From the NCBI GenBank assembly GCA_014237855.1, contig JABACD010000008.1:148505-195180 (forward strand): DNA of 46,676 nucleotides, in the 5' to 3' direction. The position numbers and the translations under genes were made by a program. This stretch comes from Planctomycetota bacterium. Its GTDB lineage: Bacteria; Planctomycetota; UBA1135; GCA-002686595. The notes beneath the pieces were generated by a model. It did no database searches. It saw only the letters and a list, made by a program, of their open reading frames with translations, and was not told the origin of the DNA. The first letter of the stretch is position 1. The number at the start of each line of letters is the position of its first letter. Shown in pieces: positions 16,946-25,701 of the stretch.

Positions 16946-18349
16946 ATGTCCAGAAACGACCCTTTCCAGCACCGCGACCAGCACCTGCCACCACGTACCA
17001 GGCGTATCCTGCACCTCGACGTGGACGCCTTTCTGGCCTCTGTCGAGTGCGCCATGCACCCCGAGCTACGCGGCAAACCCCTGGTGATCGGGGGTCTGCC
17101 GAACGAGCGCAATCTGGTGATGACCTCCTCCTACGAGGCCCGGGCCCACGGGATTCATCCAGGCATGCGGCTATCTGAAGCCCACAGGCTCTGCCCCCGG
17201 GCCATCTTCCGACGCGGGGACTCCCAGGCCGCAAACCGTCTGCGCGAGGAGATGGCCCGGGTCGTGATGCGCTACTCGCCCGTGGTGCAGATCGCCTCCA
17301 TCGATGACCTCTTGGTCGACCTGACCGGGACCGGGCGGCTCCTGGGGGCGGCCTTCGACGTCGGAGTACGCCTACGGCAGGAGATCTGGGAAGAGGTGCA
17401 GCTCCCTGTCACGATCGGCATCGCCACCAACGTCACCCTCTCGCGCCTGGCAGGCAAGCTGGCGAAGCCACGCGGGGTGGCCGAGATCTGGCCAGGTCAC
17501 GAGGCCACCTTCCTCACGGACCTACCCGTCGAACAGCTACCCGGAGTCGGCCACCGCACACGACGCCTGCTCGAACGCTTCGCGATCCGGACAGCCGGAG
17601 ATCTCCGACGCGTCTCCCGTGAGGTTCTGTTCGCTTCCTTCGGGCGGCTCGGACTCGTGCTACACGATCGAGCCCGAGGAATCGATCCCGAGGCCGTCCT
17701 GCCCACCTGGTTCGCGGACAAGGGAGGCCAGCTGCGACGACGCGTTCCCAGGTCGATCCGCCGCGACAGCACCTTCGAGCCCGAGGAGAGCTCGCGGTGG
17801 CGCGTCGAGGCCATGCTGGCCTATCTCGTCGACCGTGCCCTGTTCAAGCTACGGGGCTGCGGATTGCACGTGGCGACCCTTGAGGTGCAGCTGCGCCATG
17901 TCGACACACGCCCCCCCTCCCTGCGGCGGGCTCGAGAGCAGGGCCAGGAGGAGCAGCTCCAGGGTGCTGTTCGACGGGTCCGGCGCACCCTGGACTCCCC
18001 CAGCGACTCCACCGATCGAATCTCCCGCATGGCCCTCGAGATGCTCCGCTCGCTCCCCCGCCGCCGGACCCTGGTCAAGCGTGTGGGGATCGAGCTCTCC
18101 AATTTCTCCTCCTCGACAGGCTGGCAGGGAAGCCTCTTCAGCGACCCCCAGACGGACCGCCCCCCCCAGGAATCGGGCCCCAGCGGCTCCCACGCTGATC
18201 GTCAGCGGCGGCTGGACGATGCGGTCGACGAACTTCGCGAGCGCTTTGGCTTCGGGCGTATGCTGCGAGGCTCAAGCGTGCCTCTCAAGCAGACCCACGA
18301 GCTGGGTCCGGACGGGTTTCGGCTGCGAACACCCTCCCTCAACCAGTGA
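16946..18349 (+). CDS. Y-family DNA polymerase (DinB/Pol IV-like) with atypical active site
   Basis: The protein (467 aa) has the Y-family palm/fingers start ILHLDVDAFLASVECAMHPE, GKPLVIGG, the thumb with helix-hairpin-helix (LPGVGHRTRRLLERFAIRTA) and a little-finger domain (RRVPRSIRRDSTFEPEES). Such enzymes copy past DNA lesions. Two active-site residues differ from the norm. The steric-gate position after DxDAF is Leu30, where DinB enzymes have Phe or Tyr to exclude ribonucleotides. The usual SIDE motif reads SIDD: Asp120 is kept, but the catalytic Glu is Asp121. Asp25 is present, so the metal site may still work. The tail (~residues 390-467) is long and carries no clear beta-clamp motif. 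The neighbours are not repair genes, so it is not an ImuABC cassette. Family certain, activity uncertain. Confidence 0.88.
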   Translation: MSRNDPFQHRDQHLPPRTRRILHLDVDAFLASVECAMHPELRGKPLVIGGLPNERNLVMTSSYEARAHGIHPGMRLSEAHRLCPRAIFRRGDSQAANRLREEMARVVMRYSPVVQIASIDDLLVDLTGTGRLLGAAFDVGVRLRQEIWEEVQLPVTIGIATNVTLSRLAGKLAKPRGVAEIWPGHEATFLTDLPVEQLPGVGHRTRRLLERFAIRTAGDLRRVSREVLFASFGRLGLVLHDRARGIDPEAVLPTWFADKGGQLRRRVPRSIRRDSTFEPEESSRWRVEAMLAYLVDRALFKLRGCGLHVATLEVQLRHVDTRPPSLRRAREQGQEEQLQGAVRRVRRTLDSPSDSTDRISRMALEMLRSLPRRRTLVKRVGIELSNFSSSTGWQGSLFSDPQTDRPPQESGPSGSHADRQRRLDDAVDELRERFGFGRMLRGSSVPLKQTHELGPDGFRLRTPSLNQ

Positions 18350-18424
18350 GAGTGGCTGGGCGCTGGAGGGCTCGTTATTCTCATGAGCCAACACCCCCGA
18401 GCTCCTCTCACAATCAGGACCGTG

Positions 18425-19351
18425 ATGATCGAACGCAGAACTCTCCTCGGTGCCGGCCTCGCGGGCGCGGCATTCCCCCTCGTCGGCAAGGCCGCTGAAT
18501 CCGTCCAGGACGACTCGAGCGTAGGAAAGCAAGAGCCATTCAAGCTGAAGTACGCTCCCCACCTGGGCATGTTCAGTCAGCACGCTGGAGGAGACTCCGT
18601 TGCGCAGCTCGAATTCATGGCGGCCGAAGGCTTCCGGGCCTTCGAGGACAACAGCATGGCCGGACGTCCGATCGAAGAGCAAGAGCGCATGGCCGAGGCC
18701 ATGGACCGCCTCGGGCTCACGATGGGCGTCTTCGTGTGCAACTTCGGAACGGCCTTCGGCAAGCGCTCATTCACGAGTGGAAAGAAGGAGTTCCAGGAGA
18801 ACTTCAAGGCCGATCTGGAGAAGGCCGTCGAGGTGGCCAAGCGGGTGAACGCCAGGTGGATGACGGTCGTGCTCGGTGATAGCAACCCCCGGCTCCGTCA
18901 GGGCTACCAGGATGCTCATGCCATCGAAATGCTACGCCGCGGCGCCGAGATCCTCGAGCCTCATGAGCTCGTGATGGTCATGGAGCCGCTCAACTTCCGG
19001 GATCACTCAGGGATGTACCTCGAGCGCAGCGATCACGCCTACATGCTGGCCAAGGCGGTGGACTCCCCCTCGGTGAAGATCCTCTTCGACATCTATCACC
19101 AGGCTGCCTCGGAGGGAAACATCATCCCCAACATCGACCTGTGCTGGGACGAGATCGGCTACTTCCAGATTGGTGACAACCCCGGCCGGAAAGAGCCCAC
19201 AACTGGAGAGGTCAACTACAAGAACATCTTCGAACACATCCAGGGTCGCGGCTGGGACGGCGTGCTCGGAATGGAGCACGGCAACTCACAGGGCGGCCTG
19301 GAAGGTGAACGCGCTGTGATCACCGCCTACCGCTCGGTGGACGACTTCTGA
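18425..19351 (+). CDS. Hydroxypyruvate isomerase-like TIM-barrel protein, Tat-exported
   Basis: This 308-residue TIM barrel of the AP-endonuclease-2/hydroxypyruvate isomerase (Hyi) family probably isomerises a small hydroxy-acid or sugar. It has the Hyi-type signature FQIGDNPGRKEPTTGEVNY, the metal-site acids in VMVMEPLNFRDH and KILFDIYHQAAS, and a final Glu in VLGMEHGNSQGG. The start at 18425 gives MIERRTLLGAGLAGAAFPLV, a twin-arginine-like signal, so it is probably exported folded, unlike the classic cytoplasmic Hyi. The frame extends upstream to 18383 but the Tat motif favours 18425. It lies 75 bp after the polymerase and 106 bp before the sulfatase-like gene, on the same strand; an operon is possible but unproven. 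Confidence 0.85.
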   Translation: MIERRTLLGAGLAGAAFPLVGKAAESVQDDSSVGKQEPFKLKYAPHLGMFSQHAGGDSVAQLEFMAAEGFRAFEDNSMAGRPIEEQERMAEAMDRLGLTMGVFVCNFGTAFGKRSFTSGKKEFQENFKADLEKAVEVAKRVNARWMTVVLGDSNPRLRQGYQDAHAIEMLRRGAEILEPHELVMVMEPLNFRDHSGMYLERSDHAYMLAKAVDSPSVKILFDIYHQAASEGNIIPNIDLCWDEIGYFQIGDNPGRKEPTTGEVNYKNIFEHIQGRGWDGVLGMEHGNSQGGLEGERAVITAYRSVDDF

Positions 19352-19457
19352 TCTAGGCTGACGCCAGCCTGCTTCCGCGGATGGACTCTCGGTCAGTTCC
19401 GAGATTGGCCGCCACCGGCTCATCCATCGAGAACTGAACACGCCGTATCCCTGGACC

Positions 19458-21266
19458 TTGAAGACCCTCACCACGCCTCCCCGCTCAGGGTGCTGCAGAC
19501 GGCTGTGCCGCAATGTCGTGGTCTTGCTGGCTGGCACTTCACTCCTGACGCTGCCCTCCTGCGGGTCGGAGCCGGGCCCTGGGCGACCCAACGTCCTGAT
19601 CGTGACCTTCGATACGACGAGAACGGACGCCCTCGGCTGCTACGGTGGTCCTCCAGGAGTCTCCCCGACGGTGGATGACTTCGCAGCCTCTGGGCTGCGC
19701 TTCAAGCACGCCTTCACCCCGGCACCACTGACGCTTCCCGCGCACTCGAGCCTCTTCACGGGACGCACACCCGACGAACACGGCGTGCGCTCGAACAACG
19801 CCTACGCCCTGCCCCGTGAGGAGATCACCCTCGCGGAAATCCTGAGCGAGGAGGGCTACGACACGGCCGCCTTCGTGGGGAGCTACGTGCTCGACTCTCA
19901 GTACGGCCTGGCGCAGGGCTTCGGTAGCTACGGCGACGAGATTGACGTGGCTGGCACGGAGATCACCCGGGTTGCGGAACGATCGGCAGACAGGGTCACC
20001 AACGATGCGCTGGCCTGGCTCGACGAACGAGAGGACGGGGCTCCTTTCTTTCTGTGGGTTCACTACTACGACCCTCACTACCCTCACGAGCTGCAGCCCG
20101 GCCAGAGCGCGAGATTCGACAAGATCTACCACGACGAGATTGCCTTCTGCGATGCCCAGCTCGGCCGGCTGAGGGATGATCTGCGCGGACGCAAGCTCCT
20201 CACCAACACCCTGGTCATCCTGACAGCCGATCATGGCGAGGGACAGCTGGAGCACGGCGAGAGCACCCACGGATATTTCCTCTACCAGGGAACCCAGCAC
20301 GTGCCCTTGATCTTCTCCCATCCGGACCTCGAGCAAGGCGGGCTCAGAGAAGAGAGCGTCTCGCTGATCGATGTGCTGCCTACCGTCCTGGAGTTCATCG
20401 GCCTGGAGTCGCCGCGCCTGACCGGGCGCAGCTTGCTGCACCCCAGTCCCGATGCTCAAGCTCCGATCTACATGGAGGCCGAGCTCGCACGAATTGACTT
20501 CGGGTTAGCCCCCCTGCGCGGAGCAGTCTCCGGTCAGTACAAGCTGATCGAGGCGCCACACCTGGAGCTCTACGACCTGGAGCAGGACCCCCAGGAGAGG
20601 CGCAACCTGGCCAGCTCCGAGGTTGCCCGAGTTCAGACCCTGCGCGAGTGGCTACGCGACCGAGAGGTGAACTCGAAAGGCAGCGCAGTCTTCGTGCCAG
20701 ACCAGGCATCCACCCGCAAGCTTCTGGGACTGGGCTATGCGGGCAGCGGTGAGGACGCCGAGGTCTCCCGCGAGGACTGGCGCCCCGAACAGCTGACGAA
20801 GTGGGCCGACCTTCTCAACGCCGGACTCCGGCACTACCAGACCGGCTCCCTTCCCGAAGCCATCTCCTCGCTGGAGAAGCTGGTGGCCAGCTGTGACACC
20901 AGCTACTCCGCTCAGCTCTACCTGGGCATGGCCTTGGTTCAAACCGACTCACTCGAACGTGGGCTCGACCACCTCGAGAGAGCTGTCCAGCTTCAACCGC
21001 TCTCCTCCGCCGAAGCCTACTGGAACATCGCTGTGACCCGGGCAAGGCTTGGCCTCGACCGTCAGATCAGGCCGGCGCTCATCAGGGCCGTCCAGATCGA
21101 CCCGACTCACCTGCGGGCTCGTCAGAAGCTGGCAGAAGCGCTGCTAGCCGGCCCCCAACCCGGCGCAGCCCGAACTCACCTGAGAGCCCTGGTTGAGTAC
21201 GGATCCGACACGCCCGAAGGGCGCTGGGCCAAGAAGTCCCTCGCCAACCTCCAGGAATCGAACTAG
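19458..21266 (+). CDS. Sulfatase-like (alkaline phosphatase superfamily) lipoprotein with C-terminal TPRs
   Basis: The 602-residue protein starts at a TTG and has a signal with lipobox (LLTLPSC), so it is a lipoprotein. The sulfatase fold is clear: metal Asp52 in VTFDTTRTDALGCYGG, and TADHGEGQLEHG (Asp258, His259). The catalytic motif is not C/S-x-P-x-R but LTLPAHSSLFTG, with Thr92 at the nucleophile position and His where Arg is expected, so it cannot carry formylglycine. Related Thr enzymes include phosphoethanolamine transferases; true sulfatase activity is doubtful. Residues ~449-590 hold TPR-like repeats (LLNAGLRHYQTGSLPEAISS, AYWNIAVTRARLGLDRQIRP). The stop abuts the next gene's ATG with no gap, so it is translated as an operon with the cytochrome. 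Confidence 0.88.
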   Translation: MKTLTTPPRSGCCRRLCRNVVVLLAGTSLLTLPSCGSEPGPGRPNVLIVTFDTTRTDALGCYGGPPGVSPTVDDFAASGLRFKHAFTPAPLTLPAHSSLFTGRTPDEHGVRSNNAYALPREEITLAEILSEEGYDTAAFVGSYVLDSQYGLAQGFGSYGDEIDVAGTEITRVAERSADRVTNDALAWLDEREDGAPFFLWVHYYDPHYPHELQPGQSARFDKIYHDEIAFCDAQLGRLRDDLRGRKLLTNTLVILTADHGEGQLEHGESTHGYFLYQGTQHVPLIFSHPDLEQGGLREESVSLIDVLPTVLEFIGLESPRLTGRSLLHPSPDAQAPIYMEAELARIDFGLAPLRGAVSGQYKLIEAPHLELYDLEQDPQERRNLASSEVARVQTLREWLRDREVNSKGSAVFVPDQASTRKLLGLGYAGSGEDAEVSREDWRPEQLTKWADLLNAGLRHYQTGSLPEAISSLEKLVASCDTSYSAQLYLGMALVQTDSLERGLDHLERAVQLQPLSSAEAYWNIAVTRARLGLDRQIRPALIRAVQIDPTHLRARQKLAEALLAGPQPGAARTHLRALVEYGSDTPEGRWAKKSLANLQESN

Positions 21267-23978
21267 ATGCTGACTCACCGCCTCTCACACTCTCTGGTCC
21301 TCGCGCTGCTCTCGCCCCTGGCAACAGCAGACGGCGTGCGGCTGCCTTCTCCTGGGGTGATTCCCGAGCCCGAGGCCCTGGTCAGCGAGCTCGGGTGCCT
21401 GAACTGCCACGGTGGAGCGGCCCCCTGGGAGTCCCGCCTGGCTCCAAGGCTCGCACCAAGGCTGGAAGAGGTCGGTGCCCATCGCTCACCCGACTTCCTC
21501 CGGCGATTTCTCGCCGATCCCCACGGGGTTCGCCCAGGTACCAGCATGCCCGACGTCCTGAGCGGCCTGCCTGAGTCAGAGCGTGGCGAGACCCTCGAGG
21601 ACCTGGTTCACTTCCTCGCTGCTCGTGGCGGCCCCCTCGAGCCGAAGATCTTCGAGGCCTCCACGGGAATGCTCGAGGAGGGTCGCCAGCTGCTCCACGA
21701 GGTTGGGTGTGTTGCCTGCCACACCCCGGAGGAGTCCCTCGATGCTCTCGCTGATTGGTATGACTTCGCGACTCCCACCACCCCACCTGAGGAATCGATA
21801 GCTGCCGATCTCTACGTCGAACCCGGCACGCTCGAACCATCACATGTTCCCTTCGGAGATTCCGCCAGCAAGACTGACCTGCCATCGCTACAGGCCTTTC
21901 TTCTCGATCCGCTCGCCTTCCGGCCCTCAGGCCGGATGCCCTCTCTCGAGCTGAGCGAGAATGAAGCTCGTGACATCGCGGTCTACCTGCTGCGTGATCA
22001 GGCCGCACAGCACGGTGGTTTTCAGGAACGGGCCGGGCTGCAGTACAAGTACTACGAGCACAGCTTCCAGGGCAGTGGCATGGATTTCTCAGGGCTCCTC
22101 CCAGCCCGTGCCGGGATCTTCGAAGAAGAGCTTGGGCTGCCAGAGCACCGCTCGGACCAGTTCGGGTTCGAGTTCACAGGTGTGCTCCACCTGGAGGTGT
22201 CGGGAAGCTACGACTTCCGCACGGTCTCCGATGATGGCTCCTGGCTGGAGATCGATGGCGAGGAGGTCGTGAACAACGGTGGTACCCACGCAATGGCATC
22301 CAGCTCCGGACGGGTCGAGCTCGAGGCCGGGGCACACACCCTGCGCATCACCTACTTCGAGGCCGGGGGCGGTGAGGGACTCGAGGTCTACTGGACCGGA
22401 CCGAACTTCGAGGAGCGGCCCCTCAGCGGAGCCGATGCGACACACCGTTCACTGACCCTGGGCCTGCCGCCGCAGGGCGAGCCCTTCGAGCTCGACTCCA
22501 GCAGGGTCGAAGAGGGCGGCAAGGCCTTCGAGCGCCTGGGGTGCATCGCCTGCCACGCACCCTCGACCCCAGGAGCTCCGGCGCTGATCGACTGTGACCC
22601 AGGCGCGGAGCAGGGGTGCACAGCAACAATGCCCGCCCCTGGCTTACCCCGCTATGGCTGGTCTCCGACACAGCGCGAGGCTGTAACCGCATGGCTGGCT
22701 GGCCTTGCAAATCTCGAGGTCCTCCCGCCGGACGAGCGCGCCACCTACAACATGGCTCGTAATCGCTGCTTCGTCTGCCATCGCCGAGACGGGCTCGGCG
22801 GACCGCACCCCACCCGGCGGCCTTATTTCTTTGCAGACGGAGACCTGGACCTTGGGGAGGAGGGTCGCATTCCACCGCACCTGGACTCTGTCGGCTCGAA
22901 GCTCCAGCACGAGTGGCTCGTCCAGGTCCTGCACAAGGGCGCAGACGTGCGCCCCTATCTCGTCACTCGAATGCCTCAGTTTGGTGACCCCGCACTCACA
23001 GGGCTGGACCGCGACCTGATCGTCGCCGATGCGCCGGACGAGGAGTCCTGGCCGACGCCCTTCAATACCGAGTCGATGCTCGCTGGTCGCCAGCTGGTGG
23101 GCACGGACGGCCTCGGCTGCATCCAGTGCCACAAGTTCAACGGCTACGAGTCCCTGGGGATTCCGGCCGTGGACCTTGGGGGGGTTCATGAACGCATTCG
23201 CTATCCGTGGTTCCGTGACCTGTTGAAGGATCCCGCCTCCATCAACATGAACACGCGGATGCCCGCCTTCCTGGTCGAAGGAGAGAGCCCCGTGAAGGAT
23301 GTCCTCGACGGTGATATCAATCACCAGATCGACGCCATCTGGAACTACCTGAGTATGGGGGCTTCGATGCCCTTGCCCAAGGGCATCAACGATCCAGATA
23401 GCACCTATGAGGTGACCATCGAACAGGGTGCTCCGCCGCTCGCTGTTGGAGTCTTCATGCGTGGCATCAGTCCGCGGGTCGTTGCGGTGGGGACACCGGA
23501 GCACGTGCACTATGCCTTTGACATGGAGAACTCACGGCTCGCGATGGTCTGGAGAGGCCGCTTCTTCAATGCAAGGGGGACATGGCACGGTCGCGCTGGG
23601 CAGCTAGAACTACCCGCAAGCGATGACATGCTCGACCTGCCGGAGGGACCGCCTTTCGCCCTGCTCTCCGACGAGTTGCAGGAGTGGCCCGAGGTGAGCG
23701 AACGGCGCTCGAGGCTGCGCTCACTCGGTCGGCGCTATGACCAGGATCGTTATCCGATCTTCCGCTATGCACTCGGAGAGATCGAGATCGAGGAGTCCCT
23801 GCGCCCACTGGTCTCTGAGGCTGCAAGCGGGCTGACTCGTAGCTTCGAGCTACGCTCTCCGGTCCCCGTCGAGAGCCTCTGGTTTCAGGGCCGTGGAGGC
23901 CGCCAGGCGATCCAATTCTCCCCCACCCCTGATGGACAAGGCTACCAGGCCAAATTCGAGGCAAGAATCACATGGTGA
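21267..23978 (+). CDS. Pentahaem cytochrome c with PA14 domain
   Basis: This large (903 aa) exported protein has a signal peptide (LALLSPLATADG) and five CxxCH haem c motifs: CLNCH (residues 44-48), CVACH (148), CIACH (426), CFVCH (501) and CIQCH (618). A PA14 domain sits between the second and third (about 258-380), with AGIFEEELGLPEHRSDQFGF, SYDFRTVSDDGSWLEIDGEE and LRITYFEAGGGEGLEVYWTG; PA14 often binds glycans. The last ~250 residues are beta-rich (GVFMRGISPRVVAVGTPEHV). It should work in the periplasm or at the surface as an electron-transfer protein. It starts right after the sulfatase-like gene's stop and overlaps the propeller gene by 7 bases, so the three are coupled. Multihaem cytochromes with PA14 are common in planctomycetes; the electron donor and acceptor are unknown. 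Confidence 0.92.
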   Translation: MLTHRLSHSLVLALLSPLATADGVRLPSPGVIPEPEALVSELGCLNCHGGAAPWESRLAPRLAPRLEEVGAHRSPDFLRRFLADPHGVRPGTSMPDVLSGLPESERGETLEDLVHFLAARGGPLEPKIFEASTGMLEEGRQLLHEVGCVACHTPEESLDALADWYDFATPTTPPEESIAADLYVEPGTLEPSHVPFGDSASKTDLPSLQAFLLDPLAFRPSGRMPSLELSENEARDIAVYLLRDQAAQHGGFQERAGLQYKYYEHSFQGSGMDFSGLLPARAGIFEEELGLPEHRSDQFGFEFTGVLHLEVSGSYDFRTVSDDGSWLEIDGEEVVNNGGTHAMASSSGRVELEAGAHTLRITYFEAGGGEGLEVYWTGPNFEERPLSGADATHRSLTLGLPPQGEPFELDSSRVEEGGKAFERLGCIACHAPSTPGAPALIDCDPGAEQGCTATMPAPGLPRYGWSPTQREAVTAWLAGLANLEVLPPDERATYNMARNRCFVCHRRDGLGGPHPTRRPYFFADGDLDLGEEGRIPPHLDSVGSKLQHEWLVQVLHKGADVRPYLVTRMPQFGDPALTGLDRDLIVADAPDEESWPTPFNTESMLAGRQLVGTDGLGCIQCHKFNGYESLGIPAVDLGGVHERIRYPWFRDLLKDPASINMNTRMPAFLVEGESPVKDVLDGDINHQIDAIWNYLSMGASMPLPKGINDPDSTYEVTIEQGAPPLAVGVFMRGISPRVVAVGTPEHVHYAFDMENSRLAMVWRGRFFNARGTWHGRAGQLELPASDDMLDLPEGPPFALLSDELQEWPEVSERRSRLRSLGRRYDQDRYPIFRYALGEIEIEESLRPLVSEAASGLTRSFELRSPVPVESLWFQGRGGRQAIQFSPTPDGQGYQAKFEARITW

Positions 23979-25459
23979 CCCCCCTTCCCGCCCTTCTGCT
24001 CTTCGCCCTGGCGCCCCAGTCCTCTCCCTCGCCAGCTCCTGTCGAGGCTGACTACTATCGCATCGTCACCCTCTCCGAGCCTGACGAGCTGAGCCTCGAG
24101 GTGAGTGGCCTGGCCGTACTCTCAGATGGACGCCCCATGGTCTGCACACGTCGGGGGCAGGTGTACCTCGTCGATGGCGCTTACTCACCAGATGGCGACG
24201 ACGTGAGCTATACGCTCTACGCCGATGGGTTGCAGGAACCTCTGGGCCTGCTCGAGCACGACGGCTGGATCTATGTCGCTCAGCGCGGCGAGCTCTCGCG
24301 GATGCGCGACAGTGACGGTGACGACCAGGTTGACCTGATCGAGACCGTTTGCGACGAGTGGCGCATCAGCGGTAACTACCACGAGTACAACTTCGGCCCC
24401 CGCCTGGGACCGGAGGGAAACTTCTGGATCACCACGAACAAGCCCTTTGGCTCGGCCCCCTTTGGCAAGGTCAACTGGCGGGGCTTCGCGCTTCGTATCA
24501 CGCCAGAGGGAGAGATGCTCCCGACCTGCTCCGGTCTCCGCTCTCCGGCCGGGCTCCAGAACAGCCCCTGGGGCGACATGTTCTACACGGACAATCAGGG
24601 TGAATGGTGCGGAGCGTCCAAGCTGAGCCATCTGGAACCAGGAGATTTCCATGGGCATCCGTGGGGAATCGAGTCCTGTGACCTTCCCGAGTGGACCTAC
24701 GATCGCCCCCAGGACCCGCCGGACGGCAAGGCAATGCCCGAGGTCAAGCAAGCTGTACCCAGCTTCAAGCTTCCCGCGGTCTGGTTTCCCTACGACAAGA
24801 TGGGGCAGTCACCCGCAGGGATCTTGTGGGACACCACCGAGGGTGCCTTCGGCCCGTTCCCGGGTCAGGCCTTCGTCGCGGATCAACATCACTCCTCCGT
24901 CATGCGAGTGAGCCTGGAGAAGGTCGGCGGACGCTGGCAAGGCGCCTGCTATCCGTTCCGCTCCGGCTTCCAGAGTGGTGCGCTCCGCCTGGCTTGGGGT
25001 AAGGATGATTCCATGTTCGTCGGTGAGACCAATCGCGGTTGGGGGTCGCGGGGAAACAAGATGGAAGGCCTAGAGCGCCTGCAGTGGACCGGAAAGGTCC
25101 CCTTCGAGATCAAGGAGATGAAGGCAACTCCTGAAGGATTCCTGCTGGAGTTCACCGACGAGCTCGATCGTAAGAGTGCAGGGGATCCGGCCTCCTACTC
25201 GATGAGTAGCTACACCTACTTGCTACACAGCCCATATGGGAGCGCGGAAGTTCATACAGAGGAGCTGGAGATTGTCGAGGTTCGCCCCTGCTCCGACGGG
25301 CTTGCCGTCGAGCTGCGTGTGAGCGGTCTGCGGAAGGGCTACGTGCACGAGCTGCATGCCCCTGGAGTTCGCTCCACCGATGGTCGTGCTCTGCTCCATG
25401 ACGAGGTCTACTACAGTCTGATCCAACTTCCCGACGCCCGGACATCGAGCCCACAGTGA
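23972..25459 (+). CDS. Exported PVC-type beta-propeller protein (dehydrogenase-like)
   Basis: The protein (495 aa) has a signal peptide (LPALLLFALAPQSSPSPAP) and beta-propeller repeats like those of membrane-bound dehydrogenase-type proteins in planctomycetes: SGLAVLSDGRPMVCTRRGQV, GLQEPLGLLEHDGWIYVAQR, SGNYHEYNFGPRLGPEGNFW and RSPAGLQNSPWGDMFYTDNQ. The final ~90 residues are a beta-sandwich-like addition (SYSMSSYTYLLHSPYGSAE). Unlike many relatives it has no CxxCH motif of its own; the adjacent cytochrome could supply haems. Its ATG at 23972 lies inside the cytochrome's last codons (ATGGTGA overlap), giving translational coupling, with GAGG about 10 bases upstream. Whether it oxidises a sugar or binds a ligand is unknown. 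Confidence 0.85.
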   Translation: MVTPLPALLLFALAPQSSPSPAPVEADYYRIVTLSEPDELSLEVSGLAVLSDGRPMVCTRRGQVYLVDGAYSPDGDDVSYTLYADGLQEPLGLLEHDGWIYVAQRGELSRMRDSDGDDQVDLIETVCDEWRISGNYHEYNFGPRLGPEGNFWITTNKPFGSAPFGKVNWRGFALRITPEGEMLPTCSGLRSPAGLQNSPWGDMFYTDNQGEWCGASKLSHLEPGDFHGHPWGIESCDLPEWTYDRPQDPPDGKAMPEVKQAVPSFKLPAVWFPYDKMGQSPAGILWDTTEGAFGPFPGQAFVADQHHSSVMRVSLEKVGGRWQGACYPFRSGFQSGALRLAWGKDDSMFVGETNRGWGSRGNKMEGLERLQWTGKVPFEIKEMKATPEGFLLEFTDELDRKSAGDPASYSMSSYTYLLHSPYGSAEVHTEELEIVEVRPCSDGLAVELRVSGLRKGYVHELHAPGVRSTDGRALLHDEVYYSLIQLPDARTSSPQ

Positions 25460-25701
25460 TTCACCGATGAAGCACGGAGCCTCGTCCAAACGCGGCTCTG
25501 GCAGGCTGCCCGAAATGGATCGCCATGGCCTCCACCAATCGATACCGGCACGTTCCTACCAGGGGCGCCCCGCCCTGCAAATGACCGGCCACAGTCCCGC
25601 AACAATCCAAGCCCGGATAAAGTAGACTTGAGCACGTAGCCGTTCGTCGCCCCGTCGGAAGAGACGCCGAGGGGGTGCACCGCCCTGAGGATTGGCTCTT
25701 C

